The translations under genes were made by a program, and so were the position numbers. A stretch of DNA of 64,000 nucleotides, from NCBI RefSeq assembly GCF_030506205.2, contig NC_133353.1, positions 23,261,861 through 23,325,860 of the forward strand, written 5' to 3'. Positions 1 through 11,639 of this stretch are shown here, in pieces; within the stretch, counting starts at the first letter, position 1, and each line of letters begins with the position of its first letter. Below the pieces are notes generated by a model. That model was given only the letters and a program-made list of their open reading frames with translations, was not told the DNA's origin and ran no database searches. The DNA is from Paramisgurnus dabryanus. Its lineage: Eukaryota; Chordata; Actinopteri; Cypriniformes; Cobitidae.

Positions 1-329
1 GGCGCTAATTTAGTAAATGCATCTATTGGTCGTATTTGGTGAAATGGACAAACAACCAAAGCAATCGTATGGGTTGGAGGATATGTTGTAATTTTGATTT
101 TACCAAAGAAAAAAAAATATTGTTTGGAAGTATGGAAATACTTCACTTTCATATTTATATAAACTTGCGGTATACATCTCCAAATTTACAGTATCCCAGA
201 CACCAATATTTTAACAATTCCTTAAAGGTGAATTACTTTCTGGCCTTCGGGGATTTATGTATGGAGATAAATGCACATTATGGTATGGAGTTTACAGCAC
301 ACGGTGAGCGTATATTAGTATGGTTTGTT

Positions 330-595
330 CTTTGCTGGGGCCGTGGCTCACAGGGGGGCCGCAAGATGGTGCCAGGGGGGCCTCAGTTTTATGACATTTT
401 GTAAAATATTTTAATTTATCCCAAATTCTGTTTAATTAATACTTAGGCTACTAACCAACAGCAATACGTATAATTTAATATGTTTAATTAAAATAAAAAA
501 TTATGTCATACATTTTCTTTAGGGGGGCCGTGAAGGTGTGCACTGTACACAAAGGGGGCCACACGCTGAAAAAGTTTGAGACCCACTGGCTTAAG
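330..595. mobile_element. hAT-type MITE fragment
   Basis: Ends in AAAGTTTGAGACCCACTGG, the right-end signature of many vertebrate hAT nonautonomous elements. Runs of GGGGGGCC at both sides of an AT-rich core (340-380 and 522-560) suggest former inverted ends. The left terminus is not clear and no target duplication can be assigned. Confidence 0.5.
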
Positions 596-905
596 GCATC
601 TGATGGAGCGTTTAGACCCTGATGTTGTGGCGTGTGATGTCAAACTTAACAAGTGTGAGCACTTTAGTTTTAGACTTTCCCCAGTAAGCATATTTTATTG
701 AAAACTTCAATAAGGCAAAAAAATTCTATCTGTGAACCCCACTCAGTACTGGGAATGTAACTAAAAAGGGCAATTTAGTGAGAGAAAAAGAGGGACTCTT
801 CACGGATGAATGCTGCTCAGCTTGACCTGGTGAAGTGAAGACATAAAGTCTTTCATCTGCTTTCATCTAACCTAAGCATGACTCTACATGGAGCAAATGA
901 TCCTG

Positions 906-908
<3 letters not shown>

Positions 909-1000
<92 letters not shown>
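909..1000. repeat. (AC)n microsatellite
   Basis: About 92 bp of nearly pure AC dinucleotides with one interruption (acgc) near 938. Open frames here encode only poly Cys-Val and are spurious. Confidence 0.98.
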
Positions 1001-1002
<2 letters not shown>

Positions 1003-1040
1003 ACTTGCTTACTATTCTGTGAATATTGAAGTTCCAAGAA

Positions 1041-3595
1041 CTTAAACAGCCTGGGAAAGTCTATCTTTACCGAAGACAAAAAAGCCGCCTAAATTATTTA
1101 TACAGTTATGGGGCAGTTTCCTGGACAGGTTTTATCCTAGTCCCAAACTAATATGCATGTTTGAACTGTTTTAATGTAAAAACATCTTGCACTGACATAT
1201 CTTAACATATATCAGGGCCATTGTTTTGTCTCAGGATGTACACCAGTATTGTTATTTGTAAGCCATGTTTGTAAAAACTGCTTAAATGTCCTAATAAGGT
1301 CTAGTCCTGGATTAATCAAAACCCGTTTTTTTAAACTGAAAGAGTAACAATATTAGAGAAGGTAGATTGTGACATGGGCTTTGGTGAAGCATGTGGCACC
1401 TGTCCTTGTGCCATTTAAGAGCTATTGGCTTATGACCATATAGTGATGGGAAAGATGTAGTGATAACAAAAAGGTATAAGATATGGATTCTTGTTGCTAA
1501 GACTTATGGGAGCAGAACAGTTTAAGAAAAGGAGTATGAGTAGGGTCAGTGGAGATTGCTAATTAGACTGACTATGATCCTGTGGTCTGGGAGAGAGATG
1601 GAGAAAAGTTGTTTGGGAGGGGGTCTTCTGATGTCACATGAAAGGTGCACCAAGGACGTCTGTTCGCTAATAAGATTAAAAAAGTCCCTTAATTTACGAG
1701 TGGTGGATATGGCCACTCTGGCTCAATATTACAGGGTGGTGGAAAGATTAGCTTCAGTCGTCAATAACCAAAACATGATTACCCACCAGAACAGAAGTCT
1801 GCCTGCTTTCTGACACACATAAGCCACTCAGATTAAGCAAAATGGGGTACATGCACTAATCATCACTGACATTGCTTAGATTCCCATGTTGGGAGTCTTG
1901 GATGGTGATAGATATGAGAGAACCTCTCTGTATTGCAAATGATTTCATTGAATTTACATTAAAGACTATAATGTATTTACATTTCTTAATTATGTTTAAA
2001 TATATGTAATTACTATGTAATTAGTATGTAATAATGTATGTAACTGTAACGCTATAACAATAAATTGTAATGCAATGACATGACATCACGTGAAACTGTC
2101 CAATGTTTCTCATATACTAATAAGGCATGTAGGTTTACCTGCCGTTTGTAAGAACAACTTAAATATACATTTTTGTATGTTTATTCTGTTGCGCTCAGGA
2201 TATATAAATTATAAAGTGCACTGTTACTTCACCTGTGATCTTGAGAGGAACCCGTCCATGTAATATCAATTCTGTTCATCATCATATGTTTTGACTGCAA
2301 CATACAAGAACAAGCTCACTTTTTAATCCAAAAAATGTAACTTCTAGTTTTTAGATACCTTATCTACTTCTAAAATAAATTCTTTGTTTTCATGTTTACT
2401 GAGCCAATCAGTTATGGCATTCATTCATGCTACTCCTTATCCATATCTACATCTCTATACGTTTGAAAGACTGATGATGACACCCAAAGAGGACCAATAT
2501 CACAGAATGTCTTCATTCAGCCAAAGATGCCTGTCCTCTCCTGTCCACATCTGCAATAAAAATCCCATCATTAATATGGACCCCTTGTTCATTGACTGAT
2601 GTTTACAAATTGCTCAGCTGTCTCCACCTTAGCAGAAGGCAAAGAGCCCTGTTTACCCTTGAAAGCCAGTAACTTTTACATTTCCTGTTGGCGTGCCGCC
2701 GCTGCGGGCCCATTATCCAACTTGACTATGCAGACACATGGACCGGTAATGAGATGTGCAGAGTCAACATGTCCTACCGACCAAACACTGCTGGCTGGTT
2801 CAGCCCAGTAGTCTCCAGCAGGGACACCCCATAAATAGATACCACAGCCTCCTTAATAGAGACAGGTCTACATTCAAACATATAGCCAATGCATAGAAAA
2901 AGCTAATATTATAGATAGACCTACATTTTTGTACCACATATATAACTCCGTATACATATCTTTGTATACTTTACTCGAAAGGCAACATTGGAAGATATAT
3001 ATGCCAGTTTTTGCATATACAAACACATTTAGATTGTATTTTTAAATCACACTTGATGCGTTTTCTGATATTACTGCAGGTCATGATGAAAATGATTATA
3101 ATAGTATTAACGTGATATTGATATAATGTATAGCCCTAATCTAACTTACTACTTCTCAAGTTTTTCCACTTCCATAAGCATAGCAAAATGTAATGTGTTT
3201 GCTTTGGTCAAAAACAATAAACTGAATTACTCTAGTCATCCGCGTTCTGCACCAGAAATCATGCTACTGTTCATACAATGTATGGATGTTATGAATTTTG
3301 TGTACACATTTGTGTACAACAGGTTCCAGTTACACAGAATTAAGTATTATGGTACAAACAACAAAAAATGTGATGTCCTCATATGTGGACATCCAGGCCT
3401 TAAGAGGTTAAGGTCATTTTCATGGTGCAAAGACAATGTTGATCATTATTATTATTACAAATCTATGAATGTCATTGCATACTGTATTACCACACAAATC
3501 ATTTCTTTGAATCAGGTTTTAAGACTTTAAGAGCCAAAATACTTTATGAGGTTATTTTATATATAATATGGCATATATAGCCAAAGATGAATTAC
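1041..3595. other. No gene seen; AT-rich noncoding DNA
   Basis: No coding similarity or clear transposon ends. The subregion 2600-2830 is less AT-rich and looks unique, possibly regulatory. The open frame at 3126-3530 has no recognisable protein features and an AT-driven composition. Confidence 0.5.
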
Positions 3596-3599
3596 AAAA

Positions 3600-3676
3600 A
3601 TGGTTACACTTTATTTTGATAGTCCATTTTAAAATGTCTAAAGTGGACACTCGAAATAAAGTGTTATCACAAAAAT
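3600..3676. mobile_element. Short foldback MITE
   Basis: Ends GTTACACTTTATTTTGA and CGAAATAAAGTGTTATC are near-complementary inverted repeats around a small core. This GGTTACACTTTATTTTGA type of end is common in fish MITEs. Confidence 0.5.
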
Positions 3677-3689
3677 TAATAACACTTCT

Positions 3690-4470
3690 ATATAAGATGT
3701 CTAAGTGGCTTTTTAATAAAAACTACAAGTTTTTGTTGGTTTGAAAGTGATGCCAATGACATCAGTGATATCATCATCTGATTTATTGGCATTATAGTTT
3801 ATTATTAGGGGTGTACGATCCAAAATTTCTGTTCCAATAAAAATATTTGATAACTTATGTTGCATGCACACCACCAGATTGTTAAGAGCGTTTCTAATTC
3901 TGGTTGTCCTAGTAACAGTGATAAACAAATGAGGAACTGTTCTCTCAGTAAATGACGATAGACGGATGAAGTGAACAACACTGCTTCACTTGTTTGCTCA
4001 TCACTTTCATAAAGTTGAACTTTTCCAAAGATATTTAATATTAACAAAATCTGTAACTGGTCAAAATCGCAATGGTCAGAATGGCCACTTTAGTGCCACC
4101 TCCCAGTAAAAAGAGCCAATCGCCAATCGAAATCCTCTGGCAGAGGGACTTTGCGCATCCTCAGAATTGACAGGTATTGTGTGTCTTGGAGACATTGCAA
4201 ATATGACGGAGTGATTCCTTAAAAGAACTTTGACTTTTCTCCACTTTGTCACGTAGCTGGACACGCCCACTTCTTATCGTCGCAATAGAAATGACTACTG
4301 CTTCTGTTGTTAGTAAACATGCTGCAGAAAGTTTTGTAGATGTGTCTGTAAGGGTTTTCTCTGATATTTCAGAGCAATTTATGAAATAAGCTTGCACAAC
4401 ATGCAAAACGAAACAGAAATGAAAGAGGCAGAGATGCTTCAATTTTATCAATAAAAGTCTAAATACCGCG
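3690..4470. other. No gene seen
   Basis: AT-rich DNA without recognisable repeats or coding similarity. Overlapping - strand open frames (3713-4493) show no conserved protein features. Confidence 0.4.
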
Positions 4471-4477
4471 CTGAACC

Positions 4478-5172
4478 CTGTGGGCCCTATCATACACTTA
4501 AAAAAAAAGTATGCTACCCCACCGATTTATTGTATATGATGATTTTTATCTCTGAATAATGCTAATAATGCTTTTTAAAACACTCACGGCGCTGTCCAAG
4601 TGCTGAAATGTTTTGGCTCTCCACACATTTGTATTTGTATTGTATTTAAGTATTTTTAGTGTACAAACCTTTTCTTGCATATTTGTAAATGATTCTTTGA
4701 GATTACACTGATCATGTAGGGTATCCATACATTTACAGCAATAAAAAAGGCTGCTATTTTTACTTCCGTGACTAAATGAAAACGACTTCTAAAGAGAACC
4801 AAAGGTTTACAAAAAATAAAAATTTTAATACAAATAAAAACCACACAGTTTTTTTAACATCAATCTTAAACTGGTGCTCGTTTATTTTCAGTTGACAAAT
4901 TCCGCCATCTAAATAGGGAATCGGCATGGCGCGAGCACAACTGGCTTTTAAAGGGGATGAGAGCTGAGACTGTCATTGGTTTATTGCATGTTACACCCAA
5001 AACACACCCATTACTCATTAAGAGAATAGGAACAACTCTTTTAGACTGTGTGGTAGGTGCACAAACCATTTTTCCCGTCTTTAAATTAGCAAAAGTGAAT
5101 TTGGAAACACCCTTTTAGACTGTGTGCCGTGCTCTTTAGACCATGTGCTTAGATCGTTAAAATAGGCCCCAA
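4478..5172. mobile_element. Nonautonomous DNA transposon (GGGCCCTAT ends)
   Basis: The left end GGGCCCTATCATACAC and the right end ...TTAAAATAGGCCCC are a degenerate inverted pair. The right 240 bp, on the - strand, contains phrases I recognise from widespread teleost repeats (gcatggtctaaa, aatgagtaatgggtgtgttttggg, catgcaataaaccaat). No transposase is present. Confidence 0.5.
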
Positions 5173-5229
5173 AGGGTTCACGTTAGAAGTCACAGAAGGA
5201 TAAACAATTATTATACGTGACACTAGGCA

Positions 5230-5445
5230 GTCTTATGTGGCTGTTCAAATAGATTTGACCACATGAGAGTCTACACCAGAAACAAGCAATCCTGTCGAAT
5301 GTGTTTTCGACGACCTCTGAATGTGGTCGAAAGTGGACAAGCTCAAAATTTACACCCTTTTACACCTGTATTTAGCATTGTCTACATGTCATCCGATCAA
5401 CCAAAACTCATCTTAATACCAGGTGTAAACATGGCCTTTTAACAT
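5230..5445. mobile_element. Harbinger-like MITE fragment
   Basis: Right end ccaggtgtaaacatggcc with internal ttttacacctgtatttagc resembles ends of fish nonautonomous elements of the GTTTACACC type. The left end is not resolved. Confidence 0.35.
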
Positions 5446-5564
5446 CAGTTAAAATTTAAAAGTTAACTTCTTCATATTGATGCATTAGCCATCTACATCC
5501 TGCAACAAATAACTGTACATATAGAGCCAATAACAGATTTTGATTCTACTGTATATAGTGAATT

Positions 5565-5715
5565 TGCTCTATAGCCTGTCTGGTAACACCCTCTCCTGAC
5601 AGCTCGCCCGTCTGCCTGCCTGTGCCTGTCTGGTAATTAAACATCCATGCCATCAGGCAGGCAGCTGGCAGCCCTCCCTAGAGAATGCCAATTAAGTTTG
5701 TAAAATATTTAGGCT
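5565..5715. promoter_or_regulatory. Candidate conserved noncoding element
   Basis: Unique-looking, GC-rich island in AT-rich DNA. It has opposed gcctgcctg (5614-5622) and caggcaggc words (5654-5662), and TAATTA/CAATTA homeodomain cores at its edges. Interpretation as an otx2 regulatory element is inference. Confidence 0.3.
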
Positions 5716-5719
5716 ACAA

Positions 5720-7310
5720 AACTGTACAAGGGGAACCATCATGGTGCGCAATCATTCACACAATTCTGTAGGGACTCTCAGTCTGACCTCCCCTGTGGCC
5801 CCCCATCTGTGTGATACATGGGGAAATATCACCTATACACACTGCAACCTCCCCTGAGGAAGAGACTTACAATCAGAGTACATTAACATTACATCAAAGT
5901 AATAATTATGTAATGGCAAGGATTTATGTACACAAATATTAGCAGGAAGAGAGTTCTGCATTCATTATTTCTGCTAATTGTAAATAGCACAGACATAAAA
6001 TAAAGAAACCTACATAGAAATGGTGGTTTAAAAACATTTGTTTAAATAATTTGCATTATTTGGCTTTCACATAAGTTGATGCTGCATTTTCTGTGCATTT
6101 ATCAGAGATGGTTTCATGGATCTCTGCATTGTTAGTCATTGTTTTATGTGTGTGTGTGTGTGACCCTGTCTGTGAAATCCAGGCTAAATCCTTAAAATCG
6201 AATTATAAGATAACAAGCATCAAAGTTTGATCTCAACCATTCACTATGATTTCAATTTTTGGACATGACCTTACTGGTTATATTTTCAGAGAATGTTCTT
6301 TAGGAATGACTTGCTGAAAATGAAAGGTGGGTTTTTACAGGCAGCTGCACATATTAAATAAAATTTGTGTTTCCAAGGTTGTCAATAAGGTGAGGTTGGT
6401 TTCTCAATTTGTTCCAGTTTACCTGAACTCACAGATAGGTTTCATTTGAATTATACACGTTTTTTGCCACCTGCCGCAGCACGCGTTTTTGAAGGAGTGC
6501 TGAGAGCGGAAAAGACGTCATTTTCGTCTTTCCATTGTCCAAGTTTGTGCACCTCTCACCCTCGATCAAGGTCATAGCAAGCGTCCTCTTTTTAAAGTTT
6601 CTGCTAATATGATAGTTAATAGCAAAAGAGCGCTTACGCTTTAATATTTGATTGACAAGACAGCTGACTCTGTGGTTGCCTAGCAATATAAAAAGCCATG
6701 CCTGGTAAGTGACAAAAAAGGCAGTGCCAAGGTTTGGTGTGATTGGCCCCTTAGAATGCAATAATTTACACAGTCTTTATAAATTGCACATAAATTATGC
6801 AATTTTATTATTAAATGACACAAATAGTCACAGTGCAATATGTTATAGTTAATACAATAACCATTAGGCCATGTCTCAGATTAAATACAACATAAACATG
6901 ACTAATACAGAAAACAAAGCCATTTAAATATTATCCCTATCGAAGATACAATTGAGCATGAACTATAAATATATAAGATATTATACACAGATCTCCCTGT
7001 ATAAGCATCAGCCCTGGGTCATTGTTACAGCATTTTCAGAAATGAAATTTCATTATTGTGTATTAGGCCACTATCTGATGACCTCTTCATCCCAGTATCA
7101 GGACGGCTTTGAAAACAGCATGAACATAATTCTCTATTTTATGCTCTTAAGAGAGATCACTTTAGCCAATGTAATGAGGTAGTGTAAAGTACAGATACAT
7201 GAAGAAAGGTCATCTAATCTTTGGACCTTATGTGGACCCACACAAACTAGAGAAATCATACTGATTTACAGATACTGAGCCTACAGGATATGTGTTTGAC
7301 ATGCAAATAC
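5720..7310. other. Noncoding, with a small MITE fragment at about 6157-6260
   Basis: At 6157 the phrase gtgaccctgtctgtgaaatccaggctaa matches the end seen again at 37353 and, reversed, near 49460, so it is a copy of a TGTGACC-type MITE. No gene is seen in the remainder. Confidence 0.45.
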
Positions 7311-7314
7311 ACCT

Positions 7315-9035
7315 TAGTATACCCAAAATTTTAACTGTCATTATTTATTCGTCCTCATGTTGTTTGAATCTCCAATGTCTTTCTTGTTCTTTCAAACCAG
7401 GGCTTTGAACCAGATTTTTTCCCAATTAGTTCGTTCCGAACAGAAACAGTATTTTAATATTTCCAGTTTTCAGTTCAACACTAAAATTGACGTTCCTGAA
7501 CCGGTTAGAACAAGAAATAAAGTTCCCGAACCGGTTAATAACGTTCCATGTCAGCTGTGGGACATACAAATAAGTAGGCTGATAATACGGACATTAAACT
7601 TAAATTATTAGTCTACATACATTAAACAGGCTACATTATGTAAGTGGCATAACTGTAATTCTGACATGCCTACATTTGTTTCAACATTATACATGACAAG
7701 GACAATTTCTGACATGTCGTTTATTGGCAAACAACTTAAACAAATGTTTTTATTAGAAAAAGAATACTGTAGTATTTCAAGATCATTTTGTTTGTATGTG
7801 TCTTGTCAAGAACAGAAAGATTGTTCGCTTGCTTTTTGAAACGCGTCTCTCCGTGTATGCACTTTTGAGTGCACTTAAACACGCGCACACACACAGACAG
7901 AGGACGAATTCCAAACTGCGCTTCGGGAAGAAGATGCAGCATAAACAGTCGCCCCACATAAAGTGAAAATTACGTTGTTTTTCAGTGCTTTATTCGCAAA
8001 TGTATTTTAATGGACTACAGTATGAGACACAGTAGAGCAACTCTCTCAAGTTTATACATTAAGAGTTCTGATCTTTGAAGGGCATAGGGATAATCACATT
8101 TGATTGGAGTTGCACAGGACACATTCAACACATGTGCGTCTGTGCGTACAGAAAATTGCTCACTTAAGCGCCTTTTTGTGGTTAAATTGTTTAAAATCAC
8201 TTAAGTGTTAACATTTGCAAGCCTTTAAAACCTGTGCAAATGATTAGCTTTCACCCTATTTAAATTTGCGTAATAATCCGCAAATCACATGCGAGCCGAA
8301 CTGTGGGTCGTGATCTGAACGGATCACGTATCAACTGCGATCCTTTAATTAGTAAACAAACATCTTGAGATACTTGGTAGCCTACAATATTTACATCTTA
8401 TGATTGAGCATCAGAGACTTGGGCTTGAGTAGGCTACTTGCTGGTGGCAAGCTTCTCATTTCTCCGATGAGTCAACGACGACCGGATGTGAACTTCACCG
8501 AGTCATATTGCACAGAAATCTTGTCAAAGAATGAAAAAATAACGGTTCCCATTATTTTACATAAGCTATTCTGTTCCGGAACATAATATTTTTAAAAAGT
8601 GTCTGGTTTCATTTCTGTTCCTTGCAAAACATCAAAAGTTTCTGGTTTTCTTTTTCGTTCCGTGAATCGGTTCAAAGCCTTGTTTAAAACCTAAAAACTT
8701 TTTAAGACAGTGTTGTTCGGGGTTTTCTGGTTGCCACCTCAGTCTTTTCAAGCTTCAAAATGACCCCAAATTGATAAAAAAAATAACTCAATTCAAAACA
8801 TTTACTCCTCTACTTTCATGTGGATATCACTGATATCAGTTGTTTGCAGTTGTTACACATTATTTAACCATAACTGCCTAAACAACCGTTCAGGCACAGA
8901 ATATGCACTGAAAGAGAGGCAACACTTTTTTAAAAATCTGCTTTTGGATTCTGAAAATAAAAATAGAAATTGGGGATTAAACAACGTGAGTAAATAATGA
9001 CAAAATATTCATTTTGGGGTGAATTATCTATTAAA
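7315..9035. mobile_element. Older foldback MITE split by a hAT insertion
   Basis: Left arm TGTCATTATTTATTCGTCC...ATGTTGTTTGAAT (7338-7370) is complementary to the right arm ATTAAACAACGTGAGTAAATAATGACA (8975-9003), and the right end ttttggggtgaattatc is the GATAGTTCACCC-type terminus also present at 63840. The hAT element at 7398-8682 interrupts the left part. Confidence 0.55.
7398..8682. mobile_element. hAT-type nonautonomous element with 8-bp target duplication
   Basis: Terminal inverted repeats CAGGGCTTTGAACC (left) and GGTTCAAAGCCTTG (right), matching 13 of 14. Flanks TTTCAAAC and TTTAAAAC (7 of 8) fit the hAT 8-bp duplication. The 1285-bp body contains repeated 'gttcc..gaaccggtt' words near both ends and no transposase frame. 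Confidence 0.75.
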
Positions 9036-9100
9036 ATTCAACAGACCAAGTGAGAAACTTCCAGCCAAAGGTACAGATTAGCTTTATTAATTGTCAATCT

Positions 9101-9127
9101 CTCTCTCTCTCTCTCTCTCCCTCTCTT
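9101..9127. repeat. (CT)n microsatellite
   Basis: Pure CT run with a short imperfect tail (ctctctttc). Confidence 0.9.
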
Positions 9128-9719
9128 TCTTTGGTTGTTATTAAGATGAATGCTATGTAAATGAATGCTACATTACTTGTTTTAAAGTTGAATTTGTAAA
9201 TGTATAATTTTGCATGACCTTATCTTTGTTTTTTCGAAACCATCTGCACTTTCATATCAACTAATGTTGTTCACGAACAACTAATGCAAATGTGCAACCA
9301 CACACACAAACACATATATGTGTTTATGTATATGTAATGATGAGTTCTATGAATATCCGCCAACTGCATCTTGACTGGGAATCACACAGACTAATGAGAT
9401 CCTCTATGTACAATGAAGAACATTAATATATATGTAAATTAGCAGAGAAACAGACTGCAATGGCACTCTCTATCTCTTTCATACTTCTATCTCTTTCACT
9501 GGTACGTTCATAACACTTACCCCGTCTTGGGTAAATAAATTCAAGTTGGAAAGGCGCTGGCAACACAAATATTAGCTTTGTCTACATTTTCACACATGTG
9601 ACCCTGTAAGCATATTTCGATGAAATATTTTCCATCATAAAAGAAAGACGTTTCATAAAAGTTTTACTGTTTTAAAGTAGCGTGTCATTTTTCATGTCAC
9701 AACCTGACCCTAGGAGCCA

Positions 9720-9965
9720 CCTTCTCTCAAATCCTTACTGAGGAGGAGACCCATTCTACTGTTCCCAGATCATTTGCTGAGAGGGCTAGGTAGCGGTGGG
9801 CAAGGGCCAGCTGTGAGGCGGGGGTTTGCGTCTAAAGGGCCACAGGTCGGTTGTTCAAAGCAAACTCTGTGCATTGTTGGGCGGCAGAGGATTAGATCTC
9901 TCTAGCCCTGCAGAATTTGCCTTCTAATTAAAAAGGATAAAGAATTAGGAAAATAGAGAGGCACT
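9720..9965. promoter_or_regulatory. Candidate regulatory block with an OTX-type site
   Basis: GC-richer, repeat-free block holding GGATTA (reverse of TAATCC) at 9899-9904, CAGCTG and TAATTA words. It lies 15 kb upstream of otx2. The function is inferred from composition and site content only. Confidence 0.3.
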
Positions 9966-10780
9966 GTTGGGTTGAAAAGAAAGAGAAGGGGGTGAAAGGT
10001 TGGTTGGAAATACACTGATTGTAAGAGTATTTACCAGCTCAGCAGTATATGGTATAGGGCGGATTCAATGTCTTGTATCCAGTATAGGCCATCATCATTG
10101 TACTAACTTACCCTCTACTGCTAAAAAGAGCAGCGGGGGTCAATATAGTTTCACCCCCAAGCACTCATGTACCAACATGCTTAAACTTTCAACACTGCGG
10201 AAAACTGATGAAATGTACAACGAATGCCATATTTCAGTCTTCACCCGACACTAATATGCAGGTCTTTTTGTGGAAACGTTAAGGTTCTTTTAGTGAGTAT
10301 TTTTAGATCTCACAGGCAGTGACATCACCACCAATAATTTAAAATGCCAGCAGACAATCTGCCAGAAGCTATACTGTTGTATCTCTTCTCTTGTCTGCAG
10401 AACCTGTGCAAGGGTTTGTCATTTTACTGGTTCTGTATCAACTGCATGAGTCGAGAGCAGACTTTAATGCATTACTTTACTTTACATATTTGTGATATGA
10501 GATATTTTTATAAATTTAGGTAACCACAAGTTGATGCTACCCATTGACATCCATAGTGGGAATAACCAATACTATGAAAGTCAATGGGTACCATTAACTG
10601 TCTGCTTGCATCATTTATCAAAATATCTTGTTTTGTGTTCTGCAGAATAATAAAACTGTTACAGGATTTTTTTTATTTTTGTGTAAACTACCCCTATAAG
10701 AACCGTTGACTGAATGTAGCAGAACCTTTTGTAGACTTTTCATTTTTAAGATTATTTATTACAGCATGTATGTATCACAA
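9966..10780. other. No gene; includes a MITE fragment at about 10530-10700
   Basis: At 10560-10700, 'ctatgaaagtcaatgggtacc', 'ttgtgttctgcagaa' and 'gtaaactacccct' read as a degraded copy of the same GATAGTTCACCC-type element, in reverse relative to 63832. Confidence 0.45.
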
Positions 10781-10786
10781 AATCCA

Positions 10787-10890
<104 letters not shown>

Positions 10891-11253
10891 TCCACTTGCA
10901 TTACAGTGGAGAAATTTGTAACTCTCTCAAAACACACTAAAAACAAATCATACATTTTTCTTTTTTTAATATTTTTTAAATCTGATTTAATGTATCACAT
11001 GGTTAGAATGTTTAAACATGAAACTTCCATCTTAAGATGGATTTGGTGCTGCTTAAAGGTTGTGAAATTTTGGTGGACTTGGCTAAAAGGTCCCCATTCA
11101 TTGGGAAACAATAGCACCTTATTATCTGAGACAGTGTTGAGTTCTTGTTGGTAAATTGTGTACTGTTCTAGATTTTAATTCAATATCAGGGCTTAGGTTA
11201 CTAATTTAATTCAACTCTTTATGTAAATTCAAATGAATGTGTATGCTACATAC

Positions 11254-11627
11254 AGTGCTGTGCAAAAGTCTTAGACCACCATGCCACAATTAGATTAGTT
11301 GTTTTTGTAATGTTATAGTGATCATATATAATTGTTTCTCAGTCTCTTTAATATAATACATCCAGAAAATACAAGAAATTTGTATTTATTTTCATTTTAC
11401 TTCATTTTGCCCAAAAACGCTCAAGATGTGTTTAGTGCCAAGAGAGGTCACACTAAACACAGACAGTGCCTAAAGAAGACATTTAGTCCTGAAAATTAAA
11501 TGTTTCATTTTTTTGACATATTTTCTGTTTGTATCTTAATAAAATAGATTAAAAAATAAATATGGATGGACATTAAAACTTCTAGAACAACAAGTCTGGT
11601 GGTGGTCTAAGACTTTTGCACAGCACT
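11254..11627. mobile_element. Tc1/mariner-type MITE, GTGCTGTGCAAAAGTC family, copy 1
   Basis: Left end AGTGCTGTGCAAAAGTCTTA and right end TAAGACTTTTGCACAGCACT are exact inverted complements, extending about 27 bp. TA dinucleotides flank both sides. The AT-rich body has no coding capacity. A second, decayed copy is at 54186. Confidence 0.85.
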
Positions 11628-11639
11628 TTATGTGAATGT

